DNA of 64,000 nucleotides from the NCBI GenBank assembly GCA_965200235.1, contig OZ241339.1, forward strand, positions 558,001 to 622,000. Reading direction: 5' to 3'. Position 1 is the stretch's first letter. Every line of letters starts with the position of its first letter. Positions 16,177-24,590 of the stretch are shown here, piece by piece. Source of the DNA: Azotimanducus chitobiosivorans. Its GTDB lineage: Bacteria > Pseudomonadota > Gammaproteobacteria > Pseudomonadales > Azotimanducaceae. Under the pieces are notes generated by a model. It saw nothing but the letters and a program-made list of their open reading frames with translations. It ran no database searches and was not told the DNA's origin. The translations under genes were made by a program, and so were the position numbers.

Positions 16177-17726
16177 TGGCCGACCGATTCCACTTCGAAG
16201 CCGACCACGCTCCGCGCCTCGCTGCTGAACTCAACGCCGACCAGATACACCTTGCCGTCCGCGCTCGCGTACTTGTCGGCGTAGCCCTTTTCGCGCAACT
16301 GCGCCATGGCCGAGCCTATCCCGGCCTGCTCGACCACCTTGAACTCGAACAGGAGCACATTGCTGCCGATGCGCACACACATGTCGGCGCGGCCCTTGAT
16401 GCTGCTGTCCTCGACGGTGATGTCGAGTCCGACGGCGGCGAAGTATGAATAGAAGACGCTGGCGTAGTAGCCTTCGTAGTTGGCGATGGTGTTGTTGCTG
16501 AGCCACTCCGAGGGGATGCTCGCGTAGAAGGCGCTGACCAGCGTCTCAAGTCCTTGGAAGTCCTCGGCGATGAGTAGGGGGATCAGCTTCGCGCTATTGG
16601 CCTCACGGTGCGAGTGGTTGCGCACCATCCAAGCGAGCAGATGGTCGTTGAGACCTTGGCGGACCTCAAGGTTCGGAAAGCCGAGTCGATAGAATCGCTT
16701 GCCGGGCTGGTCTACTTCGCCGGTGATTGTCAGGTAGCCAGTTTGGAAAAGTAAGGCCTCGGTAGCAATGTCATCAACATCGAACTTCGAGAGCAGGCTG
16801 TCACCGGCGATCAGGCTGTCGAGAGCGAGCGACGGGACGCGGCGAGAAGTGAGCAGGTCGACGAGGAATGTCGGCGTGCCGGTCTCGAACCACCAGGGGC
16901 TGAACTCTCGACGCTTGAAGAGCAGCAATATATCGAACGGGTTGTAGACACGCTTGTCGCCTCGCCAGCAGTAGCCGTTGTACCAGTCCCGAACACGCGC
17001 CTTGTCGAGCCCTTCGAGCTCGCGCCCGAACACCTGCTCCAGATCTTCCTCGGTGTAGCCGCAGATGGTTGCGTTCTCCGGGTCGAGCGTAATGTCGAGG
17101 AGGTTGTTCACTCCGGAGAACAGGCTCACCTTGGAAAACTTGCTCACGCCGGTGAGGAAGGAGAACCGCAGGTGCTCGTCCGCGTCCTTGATGACGGAAT
17201 AGATGCCTCGCAGCATGTCGCGGTTGCGCCTCGCGACTTCGGGCGCATCGAGCGCATCGAGTATGGGCTTGTCATACTCGTCGACGAGCAGCGCAACCGG
17301 CTGGCCAGTTTCGCGATGCAGTTCGCTGATCAAGTGGAGAAGCCGTCCTCCGAGCGTGCTGCGGCGTGCGGTGATGCCTGCCGCAGTCTCAAGCGTCATG
17401 AGTTGATCGGAGATATGTCCGACCAGTCCGCCCGGCTCCTTGAAGTCCCCAACCGCAAAACTGAGGCGCAGCGTCGGATGCCTGACCGACCAGTCCCAGT
17501 GCTCGTGAATGACCAGCCCTTGAAAGAGTCGCTCGTTGCCCTCGAACAGTTCCTTGATGGTGTCGAGTAGGAGGCTCTTACCGAAGCGGCGCGGCCGCGA
17601 CAGGAAATAGTGCTTGGCACCTTCTATGAGCTTGTGAATATGCGGTGTCTTATCCACATAGTAGTAGCCTTCCTCGCGTATCTCGCGAAAGGTCTGAATG
17701 CCTATCGGAAGCCTTTGCGCTGCCAT
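16173..17726 (-). CDS. AAA-ATPase-like / PD-(D/E)XK nuclease-superfamily protein (copy 2)
   Basis: A 517-residue paralogue of the next gene downstream, with the same Walker A (RPRRFGKSLLLDTI), Walker B (VALLVDEYDKPI) and nuclease core (GRADMCVRIGSNVLLFEFK). The two proteins differ a good deal between residues about 75 and 200. They are nearly identical over the last 150 residues and at DNA level over roughly 350 bases (16194-16550 against 14640-15000). This patchy identity suggests gene conversion after tandem duplication. It is the first gene of the two-gene unit, and its stop overlaps the start of copy 1. It is intact and probably translated; its biochemical role is not known. Confidence 0.85.
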   Translation of the reverse strand: MAAQRLPIGIQTFREIREEGYYYVDKTPHIHKLIEGAKHYFLSRPRRFGKSLLLDTIKELFEGNERLFQGLVIHEHWDWSVRHPTLRLSFAVGDFKEPGGLVGHISDQLMTLETAAGITARRSTLGGRLLHLISELHRETGQPVALLVDEYDKPILDALDAPEVARRNRDMLRGIYSVIKDADEHLRFSFLTGVSKFSKVSLFSGVNNLLDITLDPENATICGYTEEDLEQVFGRELEGLDKARVRDWYNGYCWRGDKRVYNPFDILLLFKRREFSPWWFETGTPTFLVDLLTSRRVPSLALDSLIAGDSLLSKFDVDDIATEALLFQTGYLTITGEVDQPGKRFYRLGFPNLEVRQGLNDHLLAWMVRNHSHREANSAKLIPLLIAEDFQGLETLVSAFYASIPSEWLSNNTIANYEGYYASVFYSYFAAVGLDITVEDSSIKGRADMCVRIGSNVLLFEFKVVEQAGIGSAMAQLREKGYADKYASADGKVYLVGVEFSSEARSVVGFEVESVGQ

Positions 17727-17756
17727 TCGTATAGCCTAACAGCTTTCATCGCGCAC

Positions 17757-19796
17757 TTAATCGCGTGCGTTGCCTGTGCCGCCCGCGCTGCTCGTGAGCC
17801 GCTTGCTGAGCGTGGCTGCTGCTGGCGTGTCCAACGCCTGAAGGCGCGCCGCCATGGCCTCGCGTTCGCTCGCGGGCCATCGCGCCGTAAACTCGGAGAG
17901 GCTCGCTTCATCGGCGAGCGCTCTTGCTGCGCGCGTCTCCGCGAGTGCTCGCCACGGGGCGCTAGCGGAAGCCCGCGCACGCGCGCTGTCGGCGGCACTT
18001 GCGGCACTCGCCATATCGGACTCATCGACGGGCTGCAGATCCTTCATCACGCGGTTAAACATGTCCAGTGCGCAGATCGAATGTACCGTGCCCGTTTCGT
18101 TGAGATCGTCAAGTCGATTGAACAGGCCGCCGTTGCATTCGCCTTGGTGCAGCGAGACCCCAAAGGCGGACATGAGCGTGTCTGCAAGGTCTACGCTGTT
18201 TTGTCTTGGCACCACGCGATCCTTGCGCGCGTGAAAGAGGTGAAAGTGTGTGTTGGTTGCCTGCACCGTGCCTGTCAAATCGAGCAGGTTTGTGAACGAA
18301 CTGAGCTGTATGAGTGCTTTGAAGCGATCGAACTTCGCCTCTGGCGGGTCATCCGCGAGATAGCCGCTTACAAATGCGTCCGTGAACTTGAACTCTTCGT
18401 TCTCGGCATCGACTTCCTCGAGGACATCGGCAGACGTCAGACCAGTGTCCAGATACGCCAAATAGCCTGGCATGGTCCATCGTTGCACATAGTAGAGAAG
18501 ACGCGCCGTATCGATGGCGCACCAGGCGTCGTTCTCCTCGCATTCGCCCGCGATGCGGCGCAGACCGCCTTGAAGCATCCTGTGCGGGTCATAGGGCCCG
18601 GCGCCGATATAGACTTCGCGAATATTGCTGTCGCGCGCCTTGAGCGCGTGTGCGAGCCAGAGCGCCATACCGCTGTGACCGCCTTGCGAATAGCCAATCA
18701 CGGCAAGATCGCTCGCTTGCATCGGGTCGATGAATGCCTTGAATCGGTCATCGGCGCGCACCGCTTCGATCATGTCGAGGCTGTTGGCGGCCACGCGGCT
18801 CGCCATCACATAGGTTTCCGGGGCATCGTCAGCCAGTGTCTGGCCATTGCCCCAGTTGTCCGGTGCGAGCACGAGATAGCCTCTGCTGGCGAGCAGATTA
18901 CCGAGCATGTACCAGACATCCGTGTCGTCTAGGTCGCTTGGGTGCGAGCCAGTGCTGTGGCTCAGTATGATGATGCGTTCGCCGCGCACGAAGCTGGCAT
19001 CGTCGGTGATGCGCGGACGAACGATCATGCCTGACAGCGCGGCTTCGCTGCCGTCAGGCTTGTGGCTCGGATAGGTCACCCGCTCCGAGAGCGTGGCAAA
19101 GTTGGCCTTATCGGCGCCGATTTCGTCCCATGCTTCCCTCGCGATTCTCTCAACGACCTCGGCACCGAGCGCGCCGAATATGTCGTTCTCAAACTCATTG
19201 AGCGCGGCGTTGCGCACATAGTTCTCATAGAGTCTTCTGATCAAGCCAACCGAGCGCTCCACGCTTTCAAGCACCGTCACCCCTTCCGACACCTCTGCGC
19301 TCACGCTTGAGAAGCTCAAGCTCGCGCGCTGCATGCTGTCATCGTCATCGGCGCCATCGGTATCGACGTCAACGTGCAGCGTGTAACTGCGCCCGCCTTC
19401 AAGCTCGCAGCTCAATCGATGGTTGATGATCTCCGCATAGGGAGTGTCGTCGCTGACCTCCACGAGTTGTCTGCGGACGGCGAGGCCATCGGGCGAGCAG
19501 TCGCCGTCATAGTCGTACTGCCAATCGCTCGCACCGAGGTGGGCGATCGTGAACTCGCCGGTATTTGCGGACACGCGCACATCGCTTGCCGGGACCGAGT
19601 CAATGATCATGACGGGGTCGGAAGGTTCGGGCATCTGCATGGTCACCCCGGCGGTTTGATCCGTCGGCGTATCGCTGCCACCGCCGCCACCGCCGCAGGC
19701 GGAGAGCAGGACGGTGCTGATGGCAACGCTTAAGGCGCGGCCGATGCGGGTGCTTAAGGCTTGCACGAGGCTATGCAGGTTTCCAGAATTCGACAT
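17757..19796 (-). CDS. Alpha/beta-hydrolase lipoprotein
   Basis: Predicted outer-membrane or periplasmic lipoprotein of 679 residues. The signal peptide ends in a lipobox, VLLSAC at about residue 34, followed by a glycine-rich linker. The hydrolase core contains RIIILSHSTGSHPSD, YLVLAPDNWGNGQT and the nucleophile elbow GYSQGGHSG, with a likely catalytic His in HLFHARKDRVVP. This is the pattern of secreted lipases or esterases of the chlorophyllase/dienelactone-hydrolase type. The last 80 residues are Ala/Arg-rich and of low complexity. Its 5' end overlaps the DUF3565 gene by 26 bases. The long plus-strand frame across 17610-18932 is a shadow. Substrate unknown. Confidence 0.8.
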   Translation of the reverse strand: MSNSGNLHSLVQALSTRIGRALSVAISTVLLSACGGGGGGSDTPTDQTAGVTMQMPEPSDPVMIIDSVPASDVRVSANTGEFTIAHLGASDWQYDYDGDCSPDGLAVRRQLVEVSDDTPYAEIINHRLSCELEGGRSYTLHVDVDTDGADDDDSMQRASLSFSSVSAEVSEGVTVLESVERSVGLIRRLYENYVRNAALNEFENDIFGALGAEVVERIAREAWDEIGADKANFATLSERVTYPSHKPDGSEAALSGMIVRPRITDDASFVRGERIIILSHSTGSHPSDLDDTDVWYMLGNLLASRGYLVLAPDNWGNGQTLADDAPETYVMASRVAANSLDMIEAVRADDRFKAFIDPMQASDLAVIGYSQGGHSGMALWLAHALKARDSNIREVYIGAGPYDPHRMLQGGLRRIAGECEENDAWCAIDTARLLYYVQRWTMPGYLAYLDTGLTSADVLEEVDAENEEFKFTDAFVSGYLADDPPEAKFDRFKALIQLSSFTNLLDLTGTVQATNTHFHLFHARKDRVVPRQNSVDLADTLMSAFGVSLHQGECNGGLFNRLDDLNETGTVHSICALDMFNRVMKDLQPVDESDMASAASAADSARARASASAPWRALAETRAARALADEASLSEFTARWPASEREAMAARLQALDTPAAATLSKRLTSSAGGTGNARD

Positions 19797-20232
19797 GGAA
19801 TCTCACAGGTTGATCAATACAAAGGTGGTGTTTCATCTGCGGCACGATGATGGCTTCGGTCGGCGCATTCAAGGCAAAACGCTTGTTGACAGGCGCCTGC
19901 ACACGGTACTCAAGCGCGCCCTCGGTGATTTGCAGCTTGCCCCATACGCCGCGTTTGGTTGCGTGGTCGCGCAGGAATCCCGCAGGCACCGAGCGCTCGC
20001 ACAGATCGCGTGTGCGCTTGTAGTTGACGAGACCCTGCGGCCATTCCATGCGGTCGCATAGTGGACACTCGAGTTCGCTGCCGAGCATGGCGCGGCGACC
20101 GGATTCGCTTGTCACCCAAGGCCGATTGACGAACGGTGGCTTGTGGCGAACATGCTGCGCATGGCCGCAGTCGAGGTGCGCAAGAGGATCGCCCAGCTCA
20201 TCCGTGCTGAATCCGATGATGCTGCGTTTCAT
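19771..20232 (-). CDS. DUF3565-DUF1971 fusion protein
   Basis: Protein of 153 residues made of two small domains. The first 70 residues match DUF3565 (MKRSIIGFSTDELGDPLAHLDCGHAQHVRH, quoted in part, and the Cys pair ECPLCDRMEW), a probable zinc-binding unit. The rest matches DUF1971 (YKRTRDLCERSVPAGFLRDH and TKRGVWGKLQI), a cupin-like domain also found at the N terminus of some TehB tellurite-resistance proteins. The fusion is known in proteobacteria, and its role is not settled. The start overlaps the NfeD stop as ATGA, so it is probably cotranscribed with that membrane protease. Confidence 0.82.
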   Translation of the reverse strand: MKRSIIGFSTDELGDPLAHLDCGHAQHVRHKPPFVNRPWVTSESGRRAMLGSELECPLCDRMEWPQGLVNYKRTRDLCERSVPAGFLRDHATKRGVWGKLQITEGALEYRVQAPVNKRFALNAPTEAIIVPQMKHHLCIDQPVRFHVEFWKPA

Positions 20233-21710
20233 GCCTTCGCGCGTACTTCCAACGTGAGGCGGTCAACACCTGCGACCTGCAGGATCGCGCCTTTTGACAC
20301 GTCTTCGACGCTTGTCGCATCCCAGACCTCGCCATGATAGACGACCTTGCCTTTCTCGCCGGCGGCAAAATCACTGCTTGCCTCGACATCTTCGCCAATC
20401 ATGGACGCGGTCCCTGAGACGACTCTGCTGCGCCAAGACTTGAGCGCCGCTCCGCTGATGATGCTGACCAAGATCAGCATGACCAGCGCGACGCCGACCA
20501 AGAGACCAATGGAGACGTCAAAGCCCGGCACGTCTGTGTCGAGCAGGAAGATGCCGCCAAAAATAAACGCCACGGCACCGCCGAAACCGAATATGCCGAT
20601 AGTCGGCGTGAAGAATTCGGCGATCATCAAGGCAATGCCGAGGATGAGCAGCGCAAGGCCAGCATAGTTGATCGGTAGCATCTGCATCCCGTAGGCTGCG
20701 ACGAGCAGGCAAATGGCGCCGACAACGCCGGCGACTCCTGTGCCTGTGTAGAACTCGGCGACCAGCGCAAGCGAGCCGAGGCTGATGAGCAGTACCGCGA
20801 CGCTTGGATTGGTGATGACGGCAAGTAGCTGTGCGCGCCAGTCAGGCGTGACTGTCTCAATAGTGGGCGATTCGAGGGCGAGTGTCTTGGTGCCTCCAGA
20901 CGGCGCTTTGTAGTCTTGCCCATTGACCTGTTCGATGAGCTCGTCGATGGTTTGCGCGACCATGTCGATGACGCCCGCTTCAAGTGCTTCGGCTGACGGT
21001 AGGTTGACGCCGCTGCGCACGGACTCCTCGGCCCAGTCGGCGTTGCGCCCACGAAGTTCGGCGAGTCCGCGAATATAGGCGACGGCATCGTTGATGATTT
21101 TGCGTTCCATCGCAGTGGAAGGCGCCGGCGCCTCGTCGCTGCTTTCTTCGTCCTCGCTTCTTGCCTCGTTATCGGCAGCTTCGTCATTGCTTTCGGACTC
21201 TTCGTCGCTCTCCGCTTCTGCGTTGTCCTCCGCTTCCTCGTCCGTTGAATCCGGCATCGGGAACGGGATGGGGCGCCGAGGGCCGTCAGAGTCATCAGGA
21301 TTCATCATATCGACCGGCGTGGACGAGCCGATGTTGGTTGCCGATGCCATCGCCGCGAAATGACTTGCGTACATGATGTATGTGCCAGCACTCGCCGCGC
21401 GCGCGCCTGATGGCGCCACCCAGGTCGCAACGGGTACTTCGGATGCGAGAATCGCCTTAATCATGTCGCGCATGGCGGCATCAAGGCCGCCGGGCGTGTC
21501 GAGTCGCAGCACGAGCAGCTTGGCACCGCGTTCGTTGGCATCTTCAAGCGAATCGATGAAGTAGCTTGCGGATGCGGGTCCGATCGCATCTTCAAGCTCA
21601 ACGACGACCACGAGGTCTTGATCGGCGACTTGGGTAGATGCGGGCGCCGCGAGCAGCGCAATCCCGGCGAGCAAGAGAAAGAGTGCATGAAGGGAGAATG
21701 AGGGCCGCAT
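20229..21710 (-). CDS. NfeD-family membrane-bound serine protease
   Basis: NfeD1b-type protein of 493 residues. After a signal peptide, a ClpP-like protease domain includes KLLVLRLDTPGGLDAAMRDM and the nucleophile region APSGARAASAGTYI, followed by the SNIGSSTPV-like stretch (ATNIGSSTPVDMM). Residues about 150-200 are an unusually long acidic insert made almost only of Asp, Glu, Ser and Ala. Four or five membrane helices follow (LLAVITNPSVAVLLISLGS onwards), and an OB-fold NfeD domain ends the protein. Relatives cleave stomatin-like partners, but no stomatin gene is adjacent. The acidic insert is a local peculiarity. It is followed by the overlapping DUF3565 gene. Confidence 0.9.
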   Translation of the reverse strand: MRPSFSLHALFLLLAGIALLAAPASTQVADQDLVVVVELEDAIGPASASYFIDSLEDANERGAKLLVLRLDTPGGLDAAMRDMIKAILASEVPVATWVAPSGARAASAGTYIMYASHFAAMASATNIGSSTPVDMMNPDDSDGPRRPIPFPMPDSTDEEAEDNAEAESDEESESNDEAADNEARSEDEESSDEAPAPSTAMERKIINDAVAYIRGLAELRGRNADWAEESVRSGVNLPSAEALEAGVIDMVAQTIDELIEQVNGQDYKAPSGGTKTLALESPTIETVTPDWRAQLLAVITNPSVAVLLISLGSLALVAEFYTGTGVAGVVGAICLLVAAYGMQMLPINYAGLALLILGIALMIAEFFTPTIGIFGFGGAVAFIFGGIFLLDTDVPGFDVSIGLLVGVALVMLILVSIISGAALKSWRSRVVSGTASMIGEDVEASSDFAAGEKGKVVYHGEVWDATSVEDVSKGAILQVAGVDRLTLEVRAKA

Positions 21711-21762
21711 TCGCTGTTTCCTAGTTCAGGTGAGTTACTTTAGCACGAGCGGCGTGTTTGAC

Positions 21763-22794
21763 TTAGGCCAATCCCTTTGCGGCGAGCCATTTCGGGTTCC
21801 ATAGGCTCGATTGATAGCGCGAGCCGGCATCGCAGAGTATCGTCACGATGGTGTGCCGCGGCCCGAGGCGCTTCGCCGCGCGCACCGCGCCGCAGAGATT
21901 GATGCCAGTGGAGGTGCCGAATAGCCAGCCTTCCTCGCGCAGCATGCGCTGCACCATGCGCACCATGTCGATATCCGGGACTTGAAAGGCTTCATCGACA
22001 GCAGCAACGGCAAGATTGTCGGTGACGCGGCTGTTGCCGATGCCTTCGGTGATCGACGGGCCTTGACTCATCACTGGCTCGCCGGTTTTCACCCATGAAT
22101 AGAGGCCGCTGCCCATGCAATCGACGAGCATGACTTTGACATTGGCGCTCTGCGCCTTCAGATAACGCCCGGTGCCAGCGATGGTGCCGCCAGTGCCAGC
22201 GGCGCAGACGAAAGCATCGATCATGCCTTCAGTTTGTGTCCATATCTCCGGGCCGGTGCTTTCGTAGTGGGCGCGTGCATTGGCGAGGTTGTCGAATTGA
22301 TTGACCCACACGGCGTTTTCCAGCCGTGCCGCATGGCGACCGGCCTGCTTTTGATAATTCATCTCATCCGTGTAGGGTGCGGGCGGCACGAGCATGACCG
22401 CGGCGCCGAGCGTTCGCAGCAGCTCGATCTTTTCTTGCGACTGGTTGTTCGGCATGTAGATCAGGCACGCATAGCCGCGTGCATTGCATACATGCGCAAG
22501 GCCGATGCCGGTGTTGCCAGCGGTGCCTTCGACGACCGTGCCGCCAGGCTCGAGCGCGCCTTCGACTTCAGCGCGCCTGACCATCCACAGCGCAGCGCGA
22601 TCCTTGACCGAGCCGCCTGGGTTCAGGAATTCAGCTTTGGCGAGTATTTCGCAGCCTGTTTCTTCGCTTAAGCTGTTGAGGCGTATCAAGGGCGTATCAC
22701 CGACCGCTTCGGCGAATCCTGCTTGCACGCTGGCTTTGGTTCGTTCAATGAGCGGCGTGCTGGCTTGGTCGAAGAAGTCGGTGTTGCGGGTCAA
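21763..22794 (-). CDS. Cysteine synthase family PLP enzyme
   Basis: Pyridoxal-phosphate enzyme of 343 residues in the cysteine synthase / cystathionine beta-synthase family. The PLP lysine lies in FLNPGGSVKDRAA, preceded by VGDTPLIRL. The phosphate loop is GTAGNTGIGLAH, with GTGGTIAGTGRYLK further on. It would make cysteine from O-acetylserine and sulfide. The C-terminal region is short, without the CBS regulatory domains. An N-terminal extension of about 30 residues is slightly longer than in CysK. It is transcribed divergently from rsgA. Whether it is CysK or a related beta-replacing enzyme cannot be decided here. Confidence 0.88.
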   Translation of the reverse strand: MTRNTDFFDQASTPLIERTKASVQAGFAEAVGDTPLIRLNSLSEETGCEILAKAEFLNPGGSVKDRAALWMVRRAEVEGALEPGGTVVEGTAGNTGIGLAHVCNARGYACLIYMPNNQSQEKIELLRTLGAAVMLVPPAPYTDEMNYQKQAGRHAARLENAVWVNQFDNLANARAHYESTGPEIWTQTEGMIDAFVCAAGTGGTIAGTGRYLKAQSANVKVMLVDCMGSGLYSWVKTGEPVMSQGPSITEGIGNSRVTDNLAVAAVDEAFQVPDIDMVRMVQRMLREEGWLFGTSTGINLCGAVRAAKRLGPRHTIVTILCDAGSRYQSSLWNPKWLAAKGLA

Positions 22795-22848
22795 GGCTGT
22801 GCGTTCCGGTCGGGAATACGCGAAATTCTAACAATCAAGGTTGGCCTC

Positions 22849-23874
22849 ATGCGAAGATTCGCCATTATGAGTGCGATTGACTTGCAGGACTGGGGCTGGC
22901 CGGGCGCGTCAGTCGAGGATGCGCAAGAAAGTGAAATCGGGCGCGTGCTGCGTGAGGACCGGCGGCGCTTGCGCGTGATGACCGCAAGAGGGATGCGGCT
23001 TGCTGCGCATCGCGGCAAGGCATTTCAAGGGGCGCATGTCTTGCCGCAAGTCGGCGACTGGGTGCGGCTGAGCAAAGACCGTGAGCCCGAATCGCTGGCT
23101 CAGATGGTTGAGACGCTGCCGCGCACGAGTGAAATCGCGCGTCGATCAGGCCAAGGCGCACAAATTATCGCCGCGAATGTGGACGAGGCATGGCTACTCG
23201 TTGATTCATCTCGAACGGCGGGCACACCTACACTTGAGCGCTATCTCATCGCCATTGAAGAAAGCGGCGCAGCAGCGCGCTTGATACTGGGCAAAACAGA
23301 CGTCAATCCCAATTGGCAGACGCTGGCCGATCAGCTGCGTGAGCACTTTGCAGATATTCACGTGCTCGCGGTGAGCGCGCTCAAAGGCGATGGCATGCAG
23401 GCGCTTGCAGCCACGCTTCGCGCACGTTCGACCTATTGCGTGATGGGCGAATCGGGCGCTGGCAAGTCAACGCTTGTCAATCGGCTGGCAGGCCGGGATA
23501 TTGCGCGCACGGGCGATGTGCGAGCGCGCGACAGAAAAGGACGCCATGTCACGACCCACCGCGAGCTGTTTCAGCTGCCTTCGGGAGCGCTCTTCATCGA
23601 TACGCCGGGCATGAGAGAGTTGGTGCCGGCACTTCGCGCGGGTGCGAGGCCGAAGCGATTTGACCGCATTTTTGAGATTGCGCGCGACTGCCGGTTTGCG
23701 GACTGCGCGCACCAGCACGAGCCTGGTTGCGCGGTGAGGCAAGCGATTGAAGACGGGCGTTTGCCAGCTTCGCTCTTGAAGAGTTACTCGCTGCTGGCTT
23801 CATCCGCGAGCGCGCCGCCCGAAGCGCGAACGAGCGTCCGAATGCGGTCACATAGATCATCGAGCACGGATTGA
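22849..23874 (+). CDS. rsgA: Ribosome small-subunit-dependent GTPase RsgA
   Basis: Circularly permuted GTPase of 341 residues that helps mature the 30S subunit. The OB fold covers about 30-90 (QVGDWVRLSKD). The G domain includes GKTD (G4), VSALKGDGM (G5), GESGAGKSTLVNRLAG (G1) and DTPGMREL (G3). The zinc finger is CRFADCAHQHEPGC. I chose the ATG at 22849; a second Met at 22867 is possible, and the frame opening at 22723 runs into the divergent gene. The last 30 residues (after LLKSYSLLAS) look unlike RsgA and lie antisense to the 3' end of the next gene, giving a 91-base tail-to-tail overlap. Either RsgA has an extended tail, or its stop was lost and a later one used. Confidence 0.93.
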   Translation: MRRFAIMSAIDLQDWGWPGASVEDAQESEIGRVLREDRRRLRVMTARGMRLAAHRGKAFQGAHVLPQVGDWVRLSKDREPESLAQMVETLPRTSEIARRSGQGAQIIAANVDEAWLLVDSSRTAGTPTLERYLIAIEESGAAARLILGKTDVNPNWQTLADQLREHFADIHVLAVSALKGDGMQALAATLRARSTYCVMGESGAGKSTLVNRLAGRDIARTGDVRARDRKGRHVTTHRELFQLPSGALFIDTPGMRELVPALRAGARPKRFDRIFEIARDCRFADCAHQHEPGCAVRQAIEDGRLPASLLKSYSLLASSASAPPEARTSVRMRSHRSSSTD

Positions 23875-24545
23875 TCTGTGCCGCGCACGACGAGGCGGGT
23901 GCCATAGCCGCCGGCGTCGCGAAAAGGATAACTACCGATATCGACGTTCGGCAGTTCCGATTGCAATGTTCCGAGACCAGCCGCCACCGAACTTTCAGTG
24001 ACGTAGGCTTTGACAGAAGCCGAAAACACTTGATCGCCGGTTTCGAGCTTGCCTTCAAGGCTCGCCAGCATGTCGCGCATGACGCTTGGAATGCCAGCGA
24101 GCACATAGACGTTTTCCATGCGAAACCCCGGCGGCCCGCCTGGATTGTCGACGAGCCCTCCGCCTTCTGGCACCATCGCCATGCGCAGTCTCGATGCGAG
24201 CACCGCTTCGGACGCATCTTGGCTGCGGCTGCGGATGAGGTTGGCAATGCCCTCGTGCTCGACAAGCGGCACTTCAAACGCCTTGGCGATGCACATGGCG
24301 GTGATGTCGTCGTGCGTGGGCCCGATGCCGCCGGTCGTGAACACATAATCGTACTTGGCCTTGACTTCGCGAACTGTTGGCACGATGACGGACTCATCAT
24401 CGGGAATCACGCGCGCTTCGGCGACGCGAATGCCCCAGCCGCCAAGCGTGTTGGCAATATCGCGTAAATTGGTATCCTGCGTTCGTCCGGACAAAATCTC
24501 GTTGCCGATGATGAGTACGCACGCATTGACGACCTTGGCGGTCAC
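23784..24545 (-). CDS. CinA/MoaB-type molybdopterin-binding domain protein
   Basis: Protein of 253 residues with the MoCF-biosynthesis fold shared by MogA and the N-terminal half of CinA. Signature stretches are ACVLIIGNEILSGRTQDTN, FTTGGIGPTHDDIT and NVYVLAGIPSVMR. It lacks the C-terminal nicotinamide-nucleotide amidohydrolase domain of full CinA, as do many stand-alone proteobacterial members. Its biochemical role is unclear; pyrophosphatase activity on nucleotide derivatives is known for CinA relatives. It converges on rsgA with a 91-base overlap of the 3' ends. Start at 24545 is well placed, 45 bases from the divergent lipoprotein gene. Confidence 0.87.
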   Translation of the reverse strand: MTAKVVNACVLIIGNEILSGRTQDTNLRDIANTLGGWGIRVAEARVIPDDESVIVPTVREVKAKYDYVFTTGGIGPTHDDITAMCIAKAFEVPLVEHEGIANLIRSRSQDASEAVLASRLRMAMVPEGGGLVDNPGGPPGFRMENVYVLAGIPSVMRDMLASLEGKLETGDQVFSASVKAYVTESSVAAGLGTLQSELPNVDIGSYPFRDAGGYGTRLVVRGTDQSVLDDLCDRIRTLVRASGGALADEASSE

Positions 24546-24590
24546 TTCTGCTCCTTGATTGGCAAGCAGCGCAGTATAACGGCATGGCCT

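Noticed and set aside
17610..18932. 440-residue plus-strand frame opposite the hydrolase lipoprotein
   Set aside because: Shadow of a gene with clear hydrolase motifs and lipobox.
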